A DNA stretch of 41,494 nt from Telmatospirillum sp. (GCA_031291415.1 JARLJB010000038.1:1-41494), one strand, 5' to 3'. Shown: positions 17,305 to 26,728, numbered from the stretch's first letter. Numbers and translations: made by a program. The notes: generated by a model not told the origin, from the sequence alone.

Positions 17305-17790
17305 TTATTCTTCTTCCCGTTTCCGCTCTTCCAGGTAAAGCGTAAACGCCCGATCCTTGGTTCGGATGTGGTTCATAAGCCAATCCCTCAGCGTGACCAA
17401 CTCCGCTGCTGTCATTGTCTGATCACCACAATTAAAAGCATCTTGCATCACCCGGACCTGATCAAGCAGATGGTCATGCTCTTTCACATGGAGCCCCAAA
17501 GCCGGATAGGCATGTTGTTGCATCAGCATTTCCTCCGACATGAAATGCAGATTAGTGAACTCGACCAGACGGTCGAGAACGATCACCAGATCGTCTTTGG
17601 CCTGGGACCCCTTCAGTTTCTCCTCGAAGGTGTCCAGCAAGCGAATTTGAGCGGCATGTTCGCCATCTATCTGTTGTTCGCCGAGTTCCATTTCCCATCT
17701 CGCTTCAGCCCAAGGCCGCGCCTTGGCGGCTCTCTTGGGTGCTAAACCACCGGTATTGACAACAGTCTCCCAAAACGGGGGTTTACGCAA
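17305..17790 (-). CDS. Bacteriohemerythrin
   Basis: A four-helix non-heme di-iron oxygen-binding protein. All seven ligands are in the right spacing: H45, H82, E86, H101, H105, H141 and D146. Such proteins bind oxygen for delivery or sensing, often in microaerophilic, motile bacteria. The TTG start at 17790 has no good ribosome site. The family usually begins just before the conserved Trp (W32 here), so the first 25 or so residues may not be translated; ATG at residue 34 is too late to keep that Trp. No neighbouring gene is linked to it. Confidence 0.9.
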   Translation of the reverse strand: MRKPPFWETVVNTGGLAPKRAAKARPWAEARWEMELGEQQIDGEHAAQIRLLDTFEEKLKGSQAKDDLVIVLDRLVEFTNLHFMSEEMLMQQHAYPALGLHVKEHDHLLDQVRVMQDAFNCGDQTMTAAELVTLRDWLMNHIRTKDRAFTLYLEERKREEE

Positions 17791-18073
17791 GGTAGCCCAA
17801 CCAGGGGCGAAATTAATCCGGCGATTTCAAGGATTTGAGTCGTCATTATGATCAGAACATTGCAATTTTATATAAATATGATGGTTATTCGCGAAGCGAA
17901 AATAACACAGGAAGAACATGTTCGAGTATGCGTCAGGACAACCTGAGGTGCATTTTCAAAATGCACTATGCACTCGACGAGTATACTGCCCCATCGCGGA
18001 ACGGTTGATGAATCATCTTTCCTTCGTTCAGTTACCGGCGTATTGTAAGTGAAATGAAAATAGGATGTAGCCG

Positions 18074-18583
18074 ATGTCCTTCTTTGGGAAATCGACAGCA
18101 AATGATTCCAAGAATGACGCCAAGCTCGAATTAGAGCGCCAGGCGATCGAGCGTTTGAAGGGCATGGTTCGTGAAACCTTGCAGAAAATGCGTGACGCAT
18201 CTCCGTCTGACGCAGAACGCTTCCATCAGCAGATCAAGGACTACGCCAAAGAGAAATCCTTGCCGATGGAGTTCAAACGCAAGGCGCTGGAATATGCCCG
18301 GGCTTACGAATGTAACGCCAACATGCGCAATACCGACAGGCTGTTGCATGAAGCCATAAGATTGGCTGCCGCCGAGCAAATGAAGGAGCGCGGGCAAAAG
18401 TTGGCCGAAGCCAGAAAGCTTTATGGCAAGGCTTGCTCCCTGGGGGCGGATCTGGATTTCCGCAAAGCCGCGCAGCGGCTCATGGATACCATCATGCTGA
18501 CCGGGGGGGTCGTGCATCCCGGGCCCAGTCGCGCCAAGCCAGCCGATACCGCGCCCCGTGCGCCAAATCGGGCGAAATGCTGA
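18074..18583 (+). CDS. Uncharacterised charged cytoplasmic protein
   Basis: A 169-residue protein, mostly helical and rich in Lys, Arg, Glu and Ala, with no signal peptide or membrane segment. The middle (about residues 60-140) has two or three helix pairs of a TPR-like look (EYARAYECNANMRNTDRLLH, and AEARKLYGKACSLGAD), and the tail is Pro/Arg-rich. I do not recognise a family. AGGA lies nine bases before ATG 18074. The stretch upstream (17791-18073) holds no gene. It precedes a PleD-like gene on the same strand, with a 153-base gap. Confidence 0.7.
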   Translation: MSFFGKSTANDSKNDAKLELERQAIERLKGMVRETLQKMRDASPSDAERFHQQIKDYAKEKSLPMEFKRKALEYARAYECNANMRNTDRLLHEAIRLAAAEQMKERGQKLAEARKLYGKACSLGADLDFRKAAQRLMDTIMLTGGVVHPGPSRAKPADTAPRAPNRAKC

Positions 18584-18736
18584 GCCATCGCTGACCAGAC
18601 GATTCGCCCGGAAGCGAAGAGCGAGACCGCGTAATCGTTATTTCCGACAGAAAGCCCGGCGCCTCTACCGACGCGCGGGAATTCGTATTATGCTTGCCGT
18701 CAAACAACCTTCACGTCGGGAAAGGCTGGTTGCCGG

Positions 18737-20053
18737 ATGATTCATTTGGCCAATATTCTCATCGCTGCGGAGGATTCTGCTCTTGCCCAGGAGCTGCTGC
18801 AGAAAATCCGCCGACACGGCTACGATGGGCGCGCCGTTACCAGCCTTGATGCGGCCTTGGCGACCGTCCAGCAGGAACATCCGGATATCGTTTTGGCGAC
18901 GGAAACCTTGATTGGCGGTACTGCCGTCGGTTTGGCGATGACGCTGAGAAAAACGGCCGGTTGTGCTGAAATCCCAATTTGCCTGGCGGCGGCAACACGG
19001 TCGGTGGAAATAAAACAACAGGCTCTGTCCGCCGGAATCGACGACGTTCTGTTCCCTCCCCTTGATGAAATCAAATTGGTTGCGCGTTTGCGCCCCCTGG
19101 TTCGTCTTGCCATCATGCGGAGCGAACTGCACCAGCGCGCGCAAACGGCACGTCGTTTCGGCGTCGATGTCTTGGAAGAGATCCCGGTCAACACAACGCC
19201 GACCGGCTATCCTTTGTTGGTCGTCGGCCCGGAGGGGGCATCTCTGTCCAATATGTTGTCCGGTGCGCGCCTGAGTTTTGCCTCGGACCCTTTTGTTGCC
19301 GACGACCTGCTATCGCGCAACAATTTCGACGCGGCCATTCTGGTTCCCGATGCCAATCCGGAACCCTACCTCGACCTCTGTGCGCAGGCGCGGAACAATC
19401 CCCGCCTTTTCAATCTTCCGGTGCTGATCGTCAGTGACCTCGGCCGGATCGGTGAAGAAGTCGCCTATCACCACGGTGCAAGTGGTTTCTTTGCCAATCC
19501 TGTCAATCCCTTGGAATTGCAGACCTCGGTCCTGAGCCAGGTTCGTCGCCAGCAGGCAAGATGGTCGGTCCGCAGAGCGTTGGCGGAAACCCTGCAGGCA
19601 TCAACCCGTGATGCCGAAACGGGCGTCTATGCCCGCTCCTTCCTTGATGCCTATCTGATGGACCGGGTTAAGTTTTCCGGAGCGCACGGGCGCAATCTGT
19701 CGATCATGTTCTTCTGCGTTCCCGACATCGAAGGGGTGCGTCTGCATTTTGGCGAGGCGCAGGCACGTCATCTCCGCCTGCAGGTTTCGCAATGGATTAC
19801 CGGATTGTTGCGTGGTGAGGACGTCACCGCCCGTTATGCCGAGAACGAGTTTTGTGTGGTCCTGCCGGACACGCCGAAATCCGAGGCGGAAGTGGTCATG
19901 CACCGCATCGCCGGAGTTCTTGCCTACACGGATTTCGCCGTGAAAGATGTATACCAGCCTGTAAAAATATGGGCTCGGGTGGGCTCCGCCGACTTGTTGC
20001 CCGACGATTCGGTCTCAACCCTGACGACGCGCGCCCGCGCCAACATTGTCTAG
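18737..20053 (+). CDS. PleD-like protein with two degenerate receiver domains and a degenerate GGDEF domain
   Basis: A 438-residue protein with the REC-REC-GGDEF layout of the diguanylate cyclase PleD, but without the key residues. In the first receiver the phosphoacceptor position in PDIVLATETL is Thr instead of Asp. The second receiver (about residues 160-270) shows DAAILVPDANPEP and PVLIVSD, with no clear site. The GGDEF motif is replaced by AENEF (RYAENEFCVVLP). It therefore probably neither accepts phosphate nor makes c-di-GMP, and would act as a structural or regulatory protein. ATG 18737 is preceded by GGGAAAGG. Confidence 0.82.
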   Translation: MIHLANILIAAEDSALAQELLQKIRRHGYDGRAVTSLDAALATVQQEHPDIVLATETLIGGTAVGLAMTLRKTAGCAEIPICLAAATRSVEIKQQALSAGIDDVLFPPLDEIKLVARLRPLVRLAIMRSELHQRAQTARRFGVDVLEEIPVNTTPTGYPLLVVGPEGASLSNMLSGARLSFASDPFVADDLLSRNNFDAAILVPDANPEPYLDLCAQARNNPRLFNLPVLIVSDLGRIGEEVAYHHGASGFFANPVNPLELQTSVLSQVRRQQARWSVRRALAETLQASTRDAETGVYARSFLDAYLMDRVKFSGAHGRNLSIMFFCVPDIEGVRLHFGEAQARHLRLQVSQWITGLLRGEDVTARYAENEFCVVLPDTPKSEAEVVMHRIAGVLAYTDFAVKDVYQPVKIWARVGSADLLPDDSVSTLTTRARANIV

Positions 20054-20101
20054 AAAGCGTGAGACGATCCGCGACCGTCGTTCAGGAGGGGTAACTCATC
20101 C

Positions 20102-20749
20102 ATGAGAATCGACGTTATTTTCGACACGGTCTGTCCTTGGTGCTACATCGGCAAACACCGTTTCGAACGCGCCTTGTTTCTACGTCCCGAGGTTCGCGCG
20201 GAAGTGCGCTGGCGGCCGTTCCTGCTCAATCCCGAAATGCCCTCGACGGGCCTCGACCGTCAAGTCTATCTGGAACGCAAATTCGGCAGCAATTACAGGA
20301 TCCAGCGTATTCAAGGCGCCGCACAACAGGCCGGCGAGGCTGAGGGCATCGGCTTCAACTTCGAGGCCATTCGTCGGACTCCGAGCAGCGTCAATTCCCA
20401 TCGGCTCATCCATTTTTCGGCTGATTTCACCCGGCAGGCCGCTGTCGTTGAAGCCATCTTTCAGGCCTATTTTCTCCGTGGCGAGGATATCGGCGATATC
20501 GATGTTCTGTGCGACATCGCCGAGATTTGCGGTTTTTTCCGTTCAGAGGTCGCGGCCTATTTGAAAAGCGACGCCGGAATCAGTGCTATCGAAACGGAAA
20601 ACGCCCGTTTCCATCGTCTCGGCGTCAGCGGCGTTCCCTGTTACATCCTTGACGACCGTTACGCGGTCGCCGGCGCCCAGGAACCCGACATGCTGGCCCG
20701 TTTGCTCGATATCGCCCAAGGAACCGAGTTGGAGACGGCCTCGCGTTAA
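20102..20749 (+). CDS. DsbA-family (FrnE-like) oxidoreductase
   Basis: A 215-residue thioredoxin-fold protein with an inserted helical domain. The active-site CPWC is at residues 11-14 (FDTVCPWCYIGK), the cis-Pro loop is VSGVPCYIL, and the end is GAQEPDMLARLL, typical of the FrnE/DsbA-like cytoplasmic family. There is no signal peptide, so it is cytoplasmic. Homologues are disulphide isomerases or glutathione-dependent isomerases such as 2-hydroxychromene-2-carboxylate isomerase; CPWC favours a dithiol oxidoreductase. GGAGGGG precedes ATG 20102. The gap after the PleD-like gene is 48 bases, so co-transcription is possible. Confidence 0.92.
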   Translation: MRIDVIFDTVCPWCYIGKHRFERALFLRPEVRAEVRWRPFLLNPEMPSTGLDRQVYLERKFGSNYRIQRIQGAAQQAGEAEGIGFNFEAIRRTPSSVNSHRLIHFSADFTRQAAVVEAIFQAYFLRGEDIGDIDVLCDIAEICGFFRSEVAAYLKSDAGISAIETENARFHRLGVSGVPCYILDDRYAVAGAQEPDMLARLLDIAQGTELETASR

Positions 20750-20788
20750 ATTTGCGTCACGGCTCTATCTTAACCAAGTCATCGCGCT

Positions 20789-23700
20789 CTAAACCGCCGC
20801 CGCAATTTTCGCCAATTGATCGACGAGAGATTGTATCCCTTTGATTCTATTTGCAGAATCATCCCAGGAGCGCTGCAGAACCAGGCGATGATCGGGGCGC
20901 AGCTTTACCGTCCCAAGTTGCCCGGTGATGAACTGCACCAGTCCACCCGGGTTACGGAAGCTGTTCAGCCGGAAGGAAATCACAGCCCCCTTTGGCCCCG
21001 CATCCACCTTTTCGACTCCGGCGATCTTGCAGAGAACTTTGATCGCGACGATTTCAAGAAGGTTTTCCACCTCTTGTGGAAGTTTTCCGAACCGATCTAT
21101 CAATTCGGCGGCCAAAGCCTCGATCTCTGCCCGGCTTCCCAATGCGCCGATTCTCCGATAGAGCGCCAAGCGGACCGAAAGATCACCGACGTAGGTCTCG
21201 GGAATCAACACCGGCATTCCAAGCCCGATCTGCGGCGACCAGTCCGCCGCGGCTATCACGTCCTCTTTCCCGCCGCCGCGGGCCGCAGCCACCGCCTCTT
21301 CCACCAATTGCTGATAGAGCTCGATTCCGACTTCCTTGATATGCCCCGATTGTTCTTCACCCAGAAGATTCCCGGCGCCGCGGATGTCGAGATCGTGACT
21401 GGCCAAGGTGAAGCCTGCTCCCAAGCCATCAAGCGTCTGCATGACTTGCAGACGTTTTTCGGCAGATTTCGACAGCACCTGATTGGGCGGCAGCGTTAAA
21501 TAGGCGTAACCCCGCGCTTTGGCGCGGCCGACGCGACCGCGCAGTTGATAGAGCTGCGACAAACCGAACATGTCGGCGCGATGGATGATGATCGTGTTGA
21601 CCCGCGGCATGTCGAGGCCGCTTTCGATGATATTGGTCGACAGCAAGACGTCATAGGCGCCGTCGGCAAAAGCCACCATCACTTCCTCAAGATCGTTCGG
21701 CGCCATCCGTCCGTGGGCAACCGCCACACGGACTTCCGGCACCAGATGGTGCAGACGATCGAGGACCCGATCGATATCGGCCAGCCGTGGACAGACGTAG
21801 AAGATCTGTCCACCACGATAGCGCTCGCGCAAGATCGCCTCGCGGATCACCACGCCGTCAAACGGCAAGACGAAAGTTCGCACGGCCAGCCGGTCGATCG
21901 GCGGCGTGGCGATCACGCTCATCTCCCGCACGCCGGTCAAGGCCAGTTGCAGCGTTCTGGGTATGGGGGTGGCCGTCAGGGTCAGCACGTGGACATCGGC
22001 CCGGAGCGCCTTCAGACGTTCCTTGTGCGCGACACCGAAATGCTGCTCTTCATCAATGATCAGAAGGCCCAAATCCTTGAAGGCAATGCTTTTTGCCAAG
22101 AGAGCATGGGTGCCGACGACGATGTCGAGCTGACCTTCCGCCAATTCCTTACGGTTGGCGGTCGCCGTTTTGGCGTTCACCAGACGCGACAGCTGACCAA
22201 CCCGCACGGGTAAGCCGGCGAACCGTTCGGCAAAGGTCTTGAAGTGCTGACGCGCCAGCAAGGTGGTGGGGACGACGACCGCAACCTGTTTGCCGTCCAT
22301 CGCCGCGACAAAGGCGGCTCGTAACGCCACCTCGGTCTTGCCAAATCCGACATCGCCACAGATCAGCCGATCCATCGGTTTTCCGGAAGCCAGATCGGCG
22401 ATGCAATCGGCAATGGCGTGCAGTTGATCCTCGGTCTCCGCGTAGGGAAACCGCGTACAGAATTCGTCGTAGAGACCTTCGGCCGGAGCAAGGCTCTCAG
22501 CCGACCTCACCAGCCGCTCTGCCGCTACGGCAATCAACTGTTCGGCCATGTCGCGAATGCGCTTCTTGAGCTTGGCCTTGCGCGCCTGCCAAGCGACGCC
22601 GCCCAGTTTGTCGAGCTGCACGCCGGCTTGTTCGGAACCATACCGCGACAGGACGTCGATGTTCTCAACAGGAACGAACAGCTTGTCGCCCCCGTCATAA
22701 AGAACCCTGAGGCAATCGTGCGGGGCGCCGAGCACGTCGAGTGTTACCAGGCCGTCGTAGCAGCCGATGCCATGGTCGACGTGGACGACAAGATCGCCTT
22801 CCGAGAGATTCGTCGTCTCGACCAGAAATTGCTCGGCCCGTCGGCGGTGCCTGGTCGGGCGGACCAGACGATCGCCCAAAATATCCTGTTCGGAAATCAC
22901 CGCCAGCTGGTCGGTGACAAAGCCGTGTTCGACGGCGAGATTGACCAGTACCGGCAGGTTTTTCGGCAGGGCCATGGCGTCGGTCCAACTGCCGACAACC
23001 GGCAGGCCGGGCACCCCGTGTTCACGCAGCACGCCGGCCAAGCGTTCGCCCGACCCTTGGGTCCAGGCGGCGATGAAAACTCGCCGGCCTTGTGTTATTT
23101 CGTCTTCGACATGTTCCCGTACGCCGTCGTAGAGATTGCTTCCAGGTTGTGCTCTGAGATCACCGAAGTCCCGCCCTTGGCGTCCCCCGGCATCGATCGT
23201 CTGAGGGCCATTTTCCGCAGGCGCAAACGGCCAGAATGCTCCGACTGGACGGCTAGCCAAATGCCTCGCCCACTCGTCCCGTTCAAGATGAAGCATGGCC
23301 GGCGGCAATGGGTGGTACACCATGCCGGCTTCAGTAATTCCCTGTTTTTGAATGGACTTCCGGGCTTCGTAATATTCGTTGATGAGCTCGAAGCGAGCGT
23401 TCGTCGCCTCGTCCACCTGCGGGTCCAAGGTGACAATCGCGTCCGGCAGATAGGCGAACAGTGTGTCGAGTCCCTCGTGGAACAGTGGCAGCCAGTGCTC
23501 CATACCACCGAATTTGACGCCCGAGGACACCGCTTCGTAGAGAGGATCGTCACCGCTGACCGTGCCGAACAATTCTCGGTAATTGGCCCGAAACCGCTGG
23601 ATCGACGCCTCATCAAGGGCGATCTCGCTGGCCGGCCGCAGGGCGAAGGTCGTCAGTTTTCCCGTCGACCGCTGGCTCATCGGATCAAAGACGCGAATTT

Positions 23701-24286
23701 GTTCGACGTCGTCGCCGAACAGATCGAGCCGAAGCGGTTCGGCGCTGCCTGGCGGGAAGAGGTCGATGATGCCGCCACGGAAAGCGTATTCGCCGGGTTC
23801 CATCACCGTGTCGGCCCGATTATAGCCGTTGCGGGCCAGAAAATCCTGCAGAACCGCGACATTCAGGCTTTCGCCGACGGTCACGGAAAAACAGGATTGG
23901 GAAAACATCTCGGCGCGCGGCACCCGTTGCAGCACTGCACTGACGGTCGCCAGAACCAATCGCGGTTTTCCGCCTTTGGCCGATGACCTCGGCGATGATA
24001 GACGCGACAACGTGTCGATACGACGCGCAACGATCTCAACGTGCGGTGAGACGCGGTCATAGGGCACGCAGTCCCAGGCCGGAAACTCAAGGATTTCGAC
24101 ATCCGGAGCGAACAGCGCCAAAGCTTCGGCCAGCCGCGCCAATCGGGCATCATCCCGGGCGATATGCAAGATGTCGTCACCACGTTTGGCGAGCCCGGCC
24201 AAGATGAGAGCGTCGTAGCCTTCCGGTACCCCCGCCAGGGTGATCCGACCCTGGGAGCGTAGAATGGTGTCAAGGGGGTGCGTCAC
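20789..24286 (-). CDS. mfd: Transcription-repair coupling factor
   Basis: An ATP-dependent translocase that removes stalled RNA polymerase and recruits UvrA to damaged DNA. The 1165-residue protein has the UvrB-homology N-terminus, the RNA-polymerase-interacting domain, and a RecG-like motor with Walker A GDVGFGKTEVA (about residues 643-653), Walker B DEEQHFG (about 748) and motif VI segment QLRGRVGRAKARGYAYL, then the C-terminal TRCF domain. Length is normal. Its start overlaps the sdhE stop by four bases (GTGA). The sdhE-mfd pair divergent from recG is a known alphaproteobacterial arrangement, separated here by a porin gene. Confidence 0.98.
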   Translation of the reverse strand: MTHPLDTILRSQGRITLAGVPEGYDALILAGLAKRGDDILHIARDDARLARLAEALALFAPDVEILEFPAWDCVPYDRVSPHVEIVARRIDTLSRLSSPRSSAKGGKPRLVLATVSAVLQRVPRAEMFSQSCFSVTVGESLNVAVLQDFLARNGYNRADTVMEPGEYAFRGGIIDLFPPGSAEPLRLDLFGDDVEQIRVFDPMSQRSTGKLTTFALRPASEIALDEASIQRFRANYRELFGTVSGDDPLYEAVSSGVKFGGMEHWLPLFHEGLDTLFAYLPDAIVTLDPQVDEATNARFELINEYYEARKSIQKQGITEAGMVYHPLPPAMLHLERDEWARHLASRPVGAFWPFAPAENGPQTIDAGGRQGRDFGDLRAQPGSNLYDGVREHVEDEITQGRRVFIAAWTQGSGERLAGVLREHGVPGLPVVGSWTDAMALPKNLPVLVNLAVEHGFVTDQLAVISEQDILGDRLVRPTRHRRRAEQFLVETTNLSEGDLVVHVDHGIGCYDGLVTLDVLGAPHDCLRVLYDGGDKLFVPVENIDVLSRYGSEQAGVQLDKLGGVAWQARKAKLKKRIRDMAEQLIAVAAERLVRSAESLAPAEGLYDEFCTRFPYAETEDQLHAIADCIADLASGKPMDRLICGDVGFGKTEVALRAAFVAAMDGKQVAVVVPTTLLARQHFKTFAERFAGLPVRVGQLSRLVNAKTATANRKELAEGQLDIVVGTHALLAKSIAFKDLGLLIIDEEQHFGVAHKERLKALRADVHVLTLTATPIPRTLQLALTGVREMSVIATPPIDRLAVRTFVLPFDGVVIREAILRERYRGGQIFYVCPRLADIDRVLDRLHHLVPEVRVAVAHGRMAPNDLEEVMVAFADGAYDVLLSTNIIESGLDMPRVNTIIIHRADMFGLSQLYQLRGRVGRAKARGYAYLTLPPNQVLSKSAEKRLQVMQTLDGLGAGFTLASHDLDIRGAGNLLGEEQSGHIKEVGIELYQQLVEEAVAAARGGGKEDVIAAADWSPQIGLGMPVLIPETYVGDLSVRLALYRRIGALGSRAEIEALAAELIDRFGKLPQEVENLLEIVAIKVLCKIAGVEKVDAGPKGAVISFRLNSFRNPGGLVQFITGQLGTVKLRPDHRLVLQRSWDDSANRIKGIQSLVDQLAKIAAAV

Positions 24287-24558
24287 TTGTCGTCAGTCTC
24301 GCGGACGACCTGAAAAGGTGTGAACCCCTGCAACATTTTCATAACGTCATGCTCGTGTTCAGGTGGAACCGGTTTGGCGCCGGTTATCCACAGAAAAAGA
24401 TCGGGATCGCTTACCTGCAACAATGTCTCGAAGCGACCGAGTTGTTCGTCGGACATCGAGGGCAGATGAGCCGCAGCGAACTCCCCAAAGAAGATATCGT
24501 TCTCGTTGGTACCCATATGGCGGGCCCGAAACAATAGGCGTTTGCGAATGACGTCCAT
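24283..24558 (-). CDS. sdhE: FAD assembly factor SdhE (succinate dehydrogenase assembly factor 2 family)
   Basis: A 91-residue helical protein of the SdhE/Sdh5/CptB family, which promotes covalent FAD attachment to the succinate dehydrogenase flavoprotein. It begins MDVIRKRLLFRARHMG and has the family segments ENDIFFGEFA and the YxxLL-type LGRFETLLQVSDPDLFLWITG. In the usual RGxxE motif the Arg appears as Met (MGTNE), while Gly and Glu remain. The frame runs upstream to 24771, but ATG 24558 matches the family N-terminus and has AGGA upstream. It overlaps mfd. Confidence 0.9.
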   Translation of the reverse strand: MDVIRKRLLFRARHMGTNENDIFFGEFAAAHLPSMSDEQLGRFETLLQVSDPDLFLWITGAKPVPPEHEHDVMKMLQGFTPFQVVRETDDK

Positions 24559-24815
24559 AGCGTCCTGCAGCGCATAGCAAAAAACTCCGGCTAGCATATA
24601 GAGGCTTTGCGGCGTTCTGTCAGCCGCCTGACGTCGAATGACCGATGTTTTCCGACGTGGGCGACGGCGAACCCACCGGATTTCTCGAAATCCTTCCGAA
24701 TTGTCGACATCAAAGCGCGTTCCGTCCGCATCGGCAGCGGTCTGCAAGTCTGGACCGACAGCGGTTGGCACGAGACACCCGCCCTTTCACCGAGTGACGT
24801 GTCATCAGGTGTCAC

Positions 24816-24831
24816 CAGATCGACAGATCTG
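24816..24831. promoter_or_regulatory. Dyad CAGATC-GACA-GATCTG, candidate activator site
   Basis: A perfect inverted repeat with 6-base arms, about 134 bases before the start point expected from the sigma-54 promoter downstream. That is the usual place of an enhancer-binding-protein site. The identity of the activator cannot be read from the sequence. Confidence 0.4.
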
Positions 24832-24930
24832 ACTTCCAGATGACGTGTCGACAGCATGACTATTTCCGCCAGAACTGCTTTCTCGTTATTTTTCAAAATA
24901 TTGCAGTCTTTGTACGTGCATAGTTCGAAA

Positions 24931-24947
24931 TTGGCACGGCAAATGCA
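24931..24947 (+). promoter_or_regulatory. Candidate sigma-54 promoter of the porin gene
   Basis: TTGGCACGGCAAATGCA matches the -24/-12 consensus TTGGCACN5TTGCA with one mismatch, and the invariant GG (24933-24934) and GC (24945-24946) are exactly 10 bases apart. It points to the porin start at 25111, with no other gene between. Confidence 0.65.
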
Positions 24948-25110
24948 GATGATCAATAGAAACATCTATTTATGACATTCCAGAATACATCTCTGGCATG
25001 AATGCACATCTGTACCGTCATCGGAGGTAATCCGCTTATATTTATATTTAATATTTGTTTTTATGGATTTTTTCGTACTTGTGGAAAACAAAGTTGTAAT
25101 CGGAGCGGAT

Positions 25111-26700
25111 ATGAGTTCAAGAATATTTATAACTCTTCTCGCCGGCGTAGCTGTTACGGCGGTCACGTGCAGTTTGCCTTCTCCTGTGATGGCCAGCGAG
25201 GCAGAATTGCTGAAGAAGATCGACAGCCTCGAAGCACAAATTCAGCAAATGCAGGAAACACAACGGCAATTGCGGAATGCGATCAGCGACCAGGCCGCGG
25301 CGACGGCCGCGTCCAAAGCCGCCGAGGTCGAGGCGTTGGAGCGAAAATCCGCCAGCGACCAAGCAACCCAAGCGGCAGCCGAAGCCAAAGCCGCGGCAGT
25401 CCAGGCGGAAGTGGCGAAAAATAAGGCCGAAGCCGCGCAAAACAAGGTGGAGACCACCGAGAAGACGGCTTTTACCGGAGATATTCCAGGATCCTTCAAG
25501 GTTCCCGGCACCAACACTTCGGTTAAGATCGGCGGTGCCGTGAAAATCGATGTCGCCGACGATCTGTCCAATAGCCTGGGAGGATCGGCAACCGATTGGA
25601 ACTGTATCGGTTTCAAGGGATCATCGACATCGCACCGCGGCGGACAGGTGCAATTCACCGCCCGGCAATCGAAGCTCAGCCTGGAAACCTCGACGCCTTC
25701 CGAGATCGTCGGGCCGATCAAAGCCTTCTTCGAAGGCGACTTCTACGGCGGTGGCGGCGCTTATCAAGGAACGGTCGTCGGTCCCGATCGGAAGAACACC
25801 AACTCTGCCTATTTTCGCATTCGCCAAGCCTATCTGGAGGCCAGCAATGTCCTCATCGGCCAAACCTGGTCGACTTTCATGGATTTGCCGTCGTCACCGG
25901 AGACATTGGATGTCGGCGGCCCGCCCGGAGTCAACAACGGCATCCGCCAGCCCTTGGTCCGCTATTCCACCAACCTCGGGTCGGGCAGGCTGCATGTGGC
26001 GCTCGAAAGCCCCGATGGCGATTTCCAGGGCGCCAATCAGGCGCAGTTCACCTCGGGGGCCAGCGCGACAAGCAGCAACAACATTGATGTGGCCCCCGAC
26101 GTCGTCTTGAAATACGAATACAAACCCAGCTGGGGGCAACTGACCACCTCGGCCGTCGGCCGGTGGCAAACGGCGAGCGCCGGTGGGGGCACTGTCGTCG
26201 GCACCTTCAATGGCCGGGCAGACGCGCCTGGTTACGGCGTCTTGCTTGGCGGCTTGTTGAGACCGGTGGAGGGACACAAGAGCGGTCTGCATTTCCAGGT
26301 GTTGGGCGGCAATGGCATCGGGCGGTATCTCGCCCCCACGACTTCGACCAATTATGAATATGGGGCGGTCGTCGATCAGAAGAACAGGTCGCTCGAATCG
26401 CTGTTCGCCTGGGGCAGTGGCGTCGGCACCAAGATCTATTGGGCGGATCAGTGGCGCAGCACGTTCGTTGTCAGCCACGCCCATGTCAGCAATTACCATA
26501 GCTTGCTGCCGGCCGCCGCTCTCAAGAATCTGGATGCCTTCGTCGCCAATATCCTGTGGAGCCCATTCGCCAATCCGGCCACCTACATCGGTCTCGAATA
26601 TACGTTTGCGCACGTCGAGAACTATTCCATCCCGACGGCCACCCTCAGTAACAAGGGAGACGCCAACCGGATCATGGGAAGCGTTCAGTACGCCTTCTAG
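25111..26700 (+). CDS. DcaP-family trimeric outer-membrane porin
   Basis: A 529-residue outer-membrane channel. A signal peptide (cleavage near VMA-SEAELL) is followed by a coiled-coil and Ala/Lys-rich periplasmic region (about residues 30-130), then the DcaP opening GDIPGSFKVPGTNTSVKIGG and a long beta-barrel ending in the C-terminal aromatic sorting residue (VQYAF). DcaP proteins pass dicarboxylates and similar anions. ATG 25111 has GGAG at 25102-25105; the frame extends to 25063. The gene sits between sdhE and recG, which are usually adjacent, behind a sigma-54-type promoter, suggesting regulated uptake of a carbon or nitrogen source. Confidence 0.92.
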   Translation: MSSRIFITLLAGVAVTAVTCSLPSPVMASEAELLKKIDSLEAQIQQMQETQRQLRNAISDQAAATAASKAAEVEALERKSASDQATQAAAEAKAAAVQAEVAKNKAEAAQNKVETTEKTAFTGDIPGSFKVPGTNTSVKIGGAVKIDVADDLSNSLGGSATDWNCIGFKGSSTSHRGGQVQFTARQSKLSLETSTPSEIVGPIKAFFEGDFYGGGGAYQGTVVGPDRKNTNSAYFRIRQAYLEASNVLIGQTWSTFMDLPSSPETLDVGGPPGVNNGIRQPLVRYSTNLGSGRLHVALESPDGDFQGANQAQFTSGASATSSNNIDVAPDVVLKYEYKPSWGQLTTSAVGRWQTASAGGGTVVGTFNGRADAPGYGVLLGGLLRPVEGHKSGLHFQVLGGNGIGRYLAPTTSTNYEYGAVVDQKNRSLESLFAWGSGVGTKIYWADQWRSTFVVSHAHVSNYHSLLPAAALKNLDAFVANILWSPFANPATYIGLEYTFAHVENYSIPTATLSNKGDANRIMGSVQYAF

Positions 26701-26728
26701 CGTTCTGTCGCAAACGCATGAATCCCAT

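Larger units (their letters stand above)
24559..25110. other. Intergenic control region between sdhE and the porin gene
   Basis: No gene is seen; frames here have no plausible product. The right side is AT-rich. It contains a candidate sigma-54 promoter (24931-24947) and an upstream dyad (24816-24831), listed separately, and would give a 5' leader of roughly 150 bases for the porin transcript. A further short palindrome TGTCGACA lies near 24846. Confidence 0.55.

Noticed and set aside
22418-23986. Plus-strand frame of 522 codons antisense to mfd
   Set aside because: The minus strand encodes an unmistakable Mfd; the plus frame has no recognisable domain.
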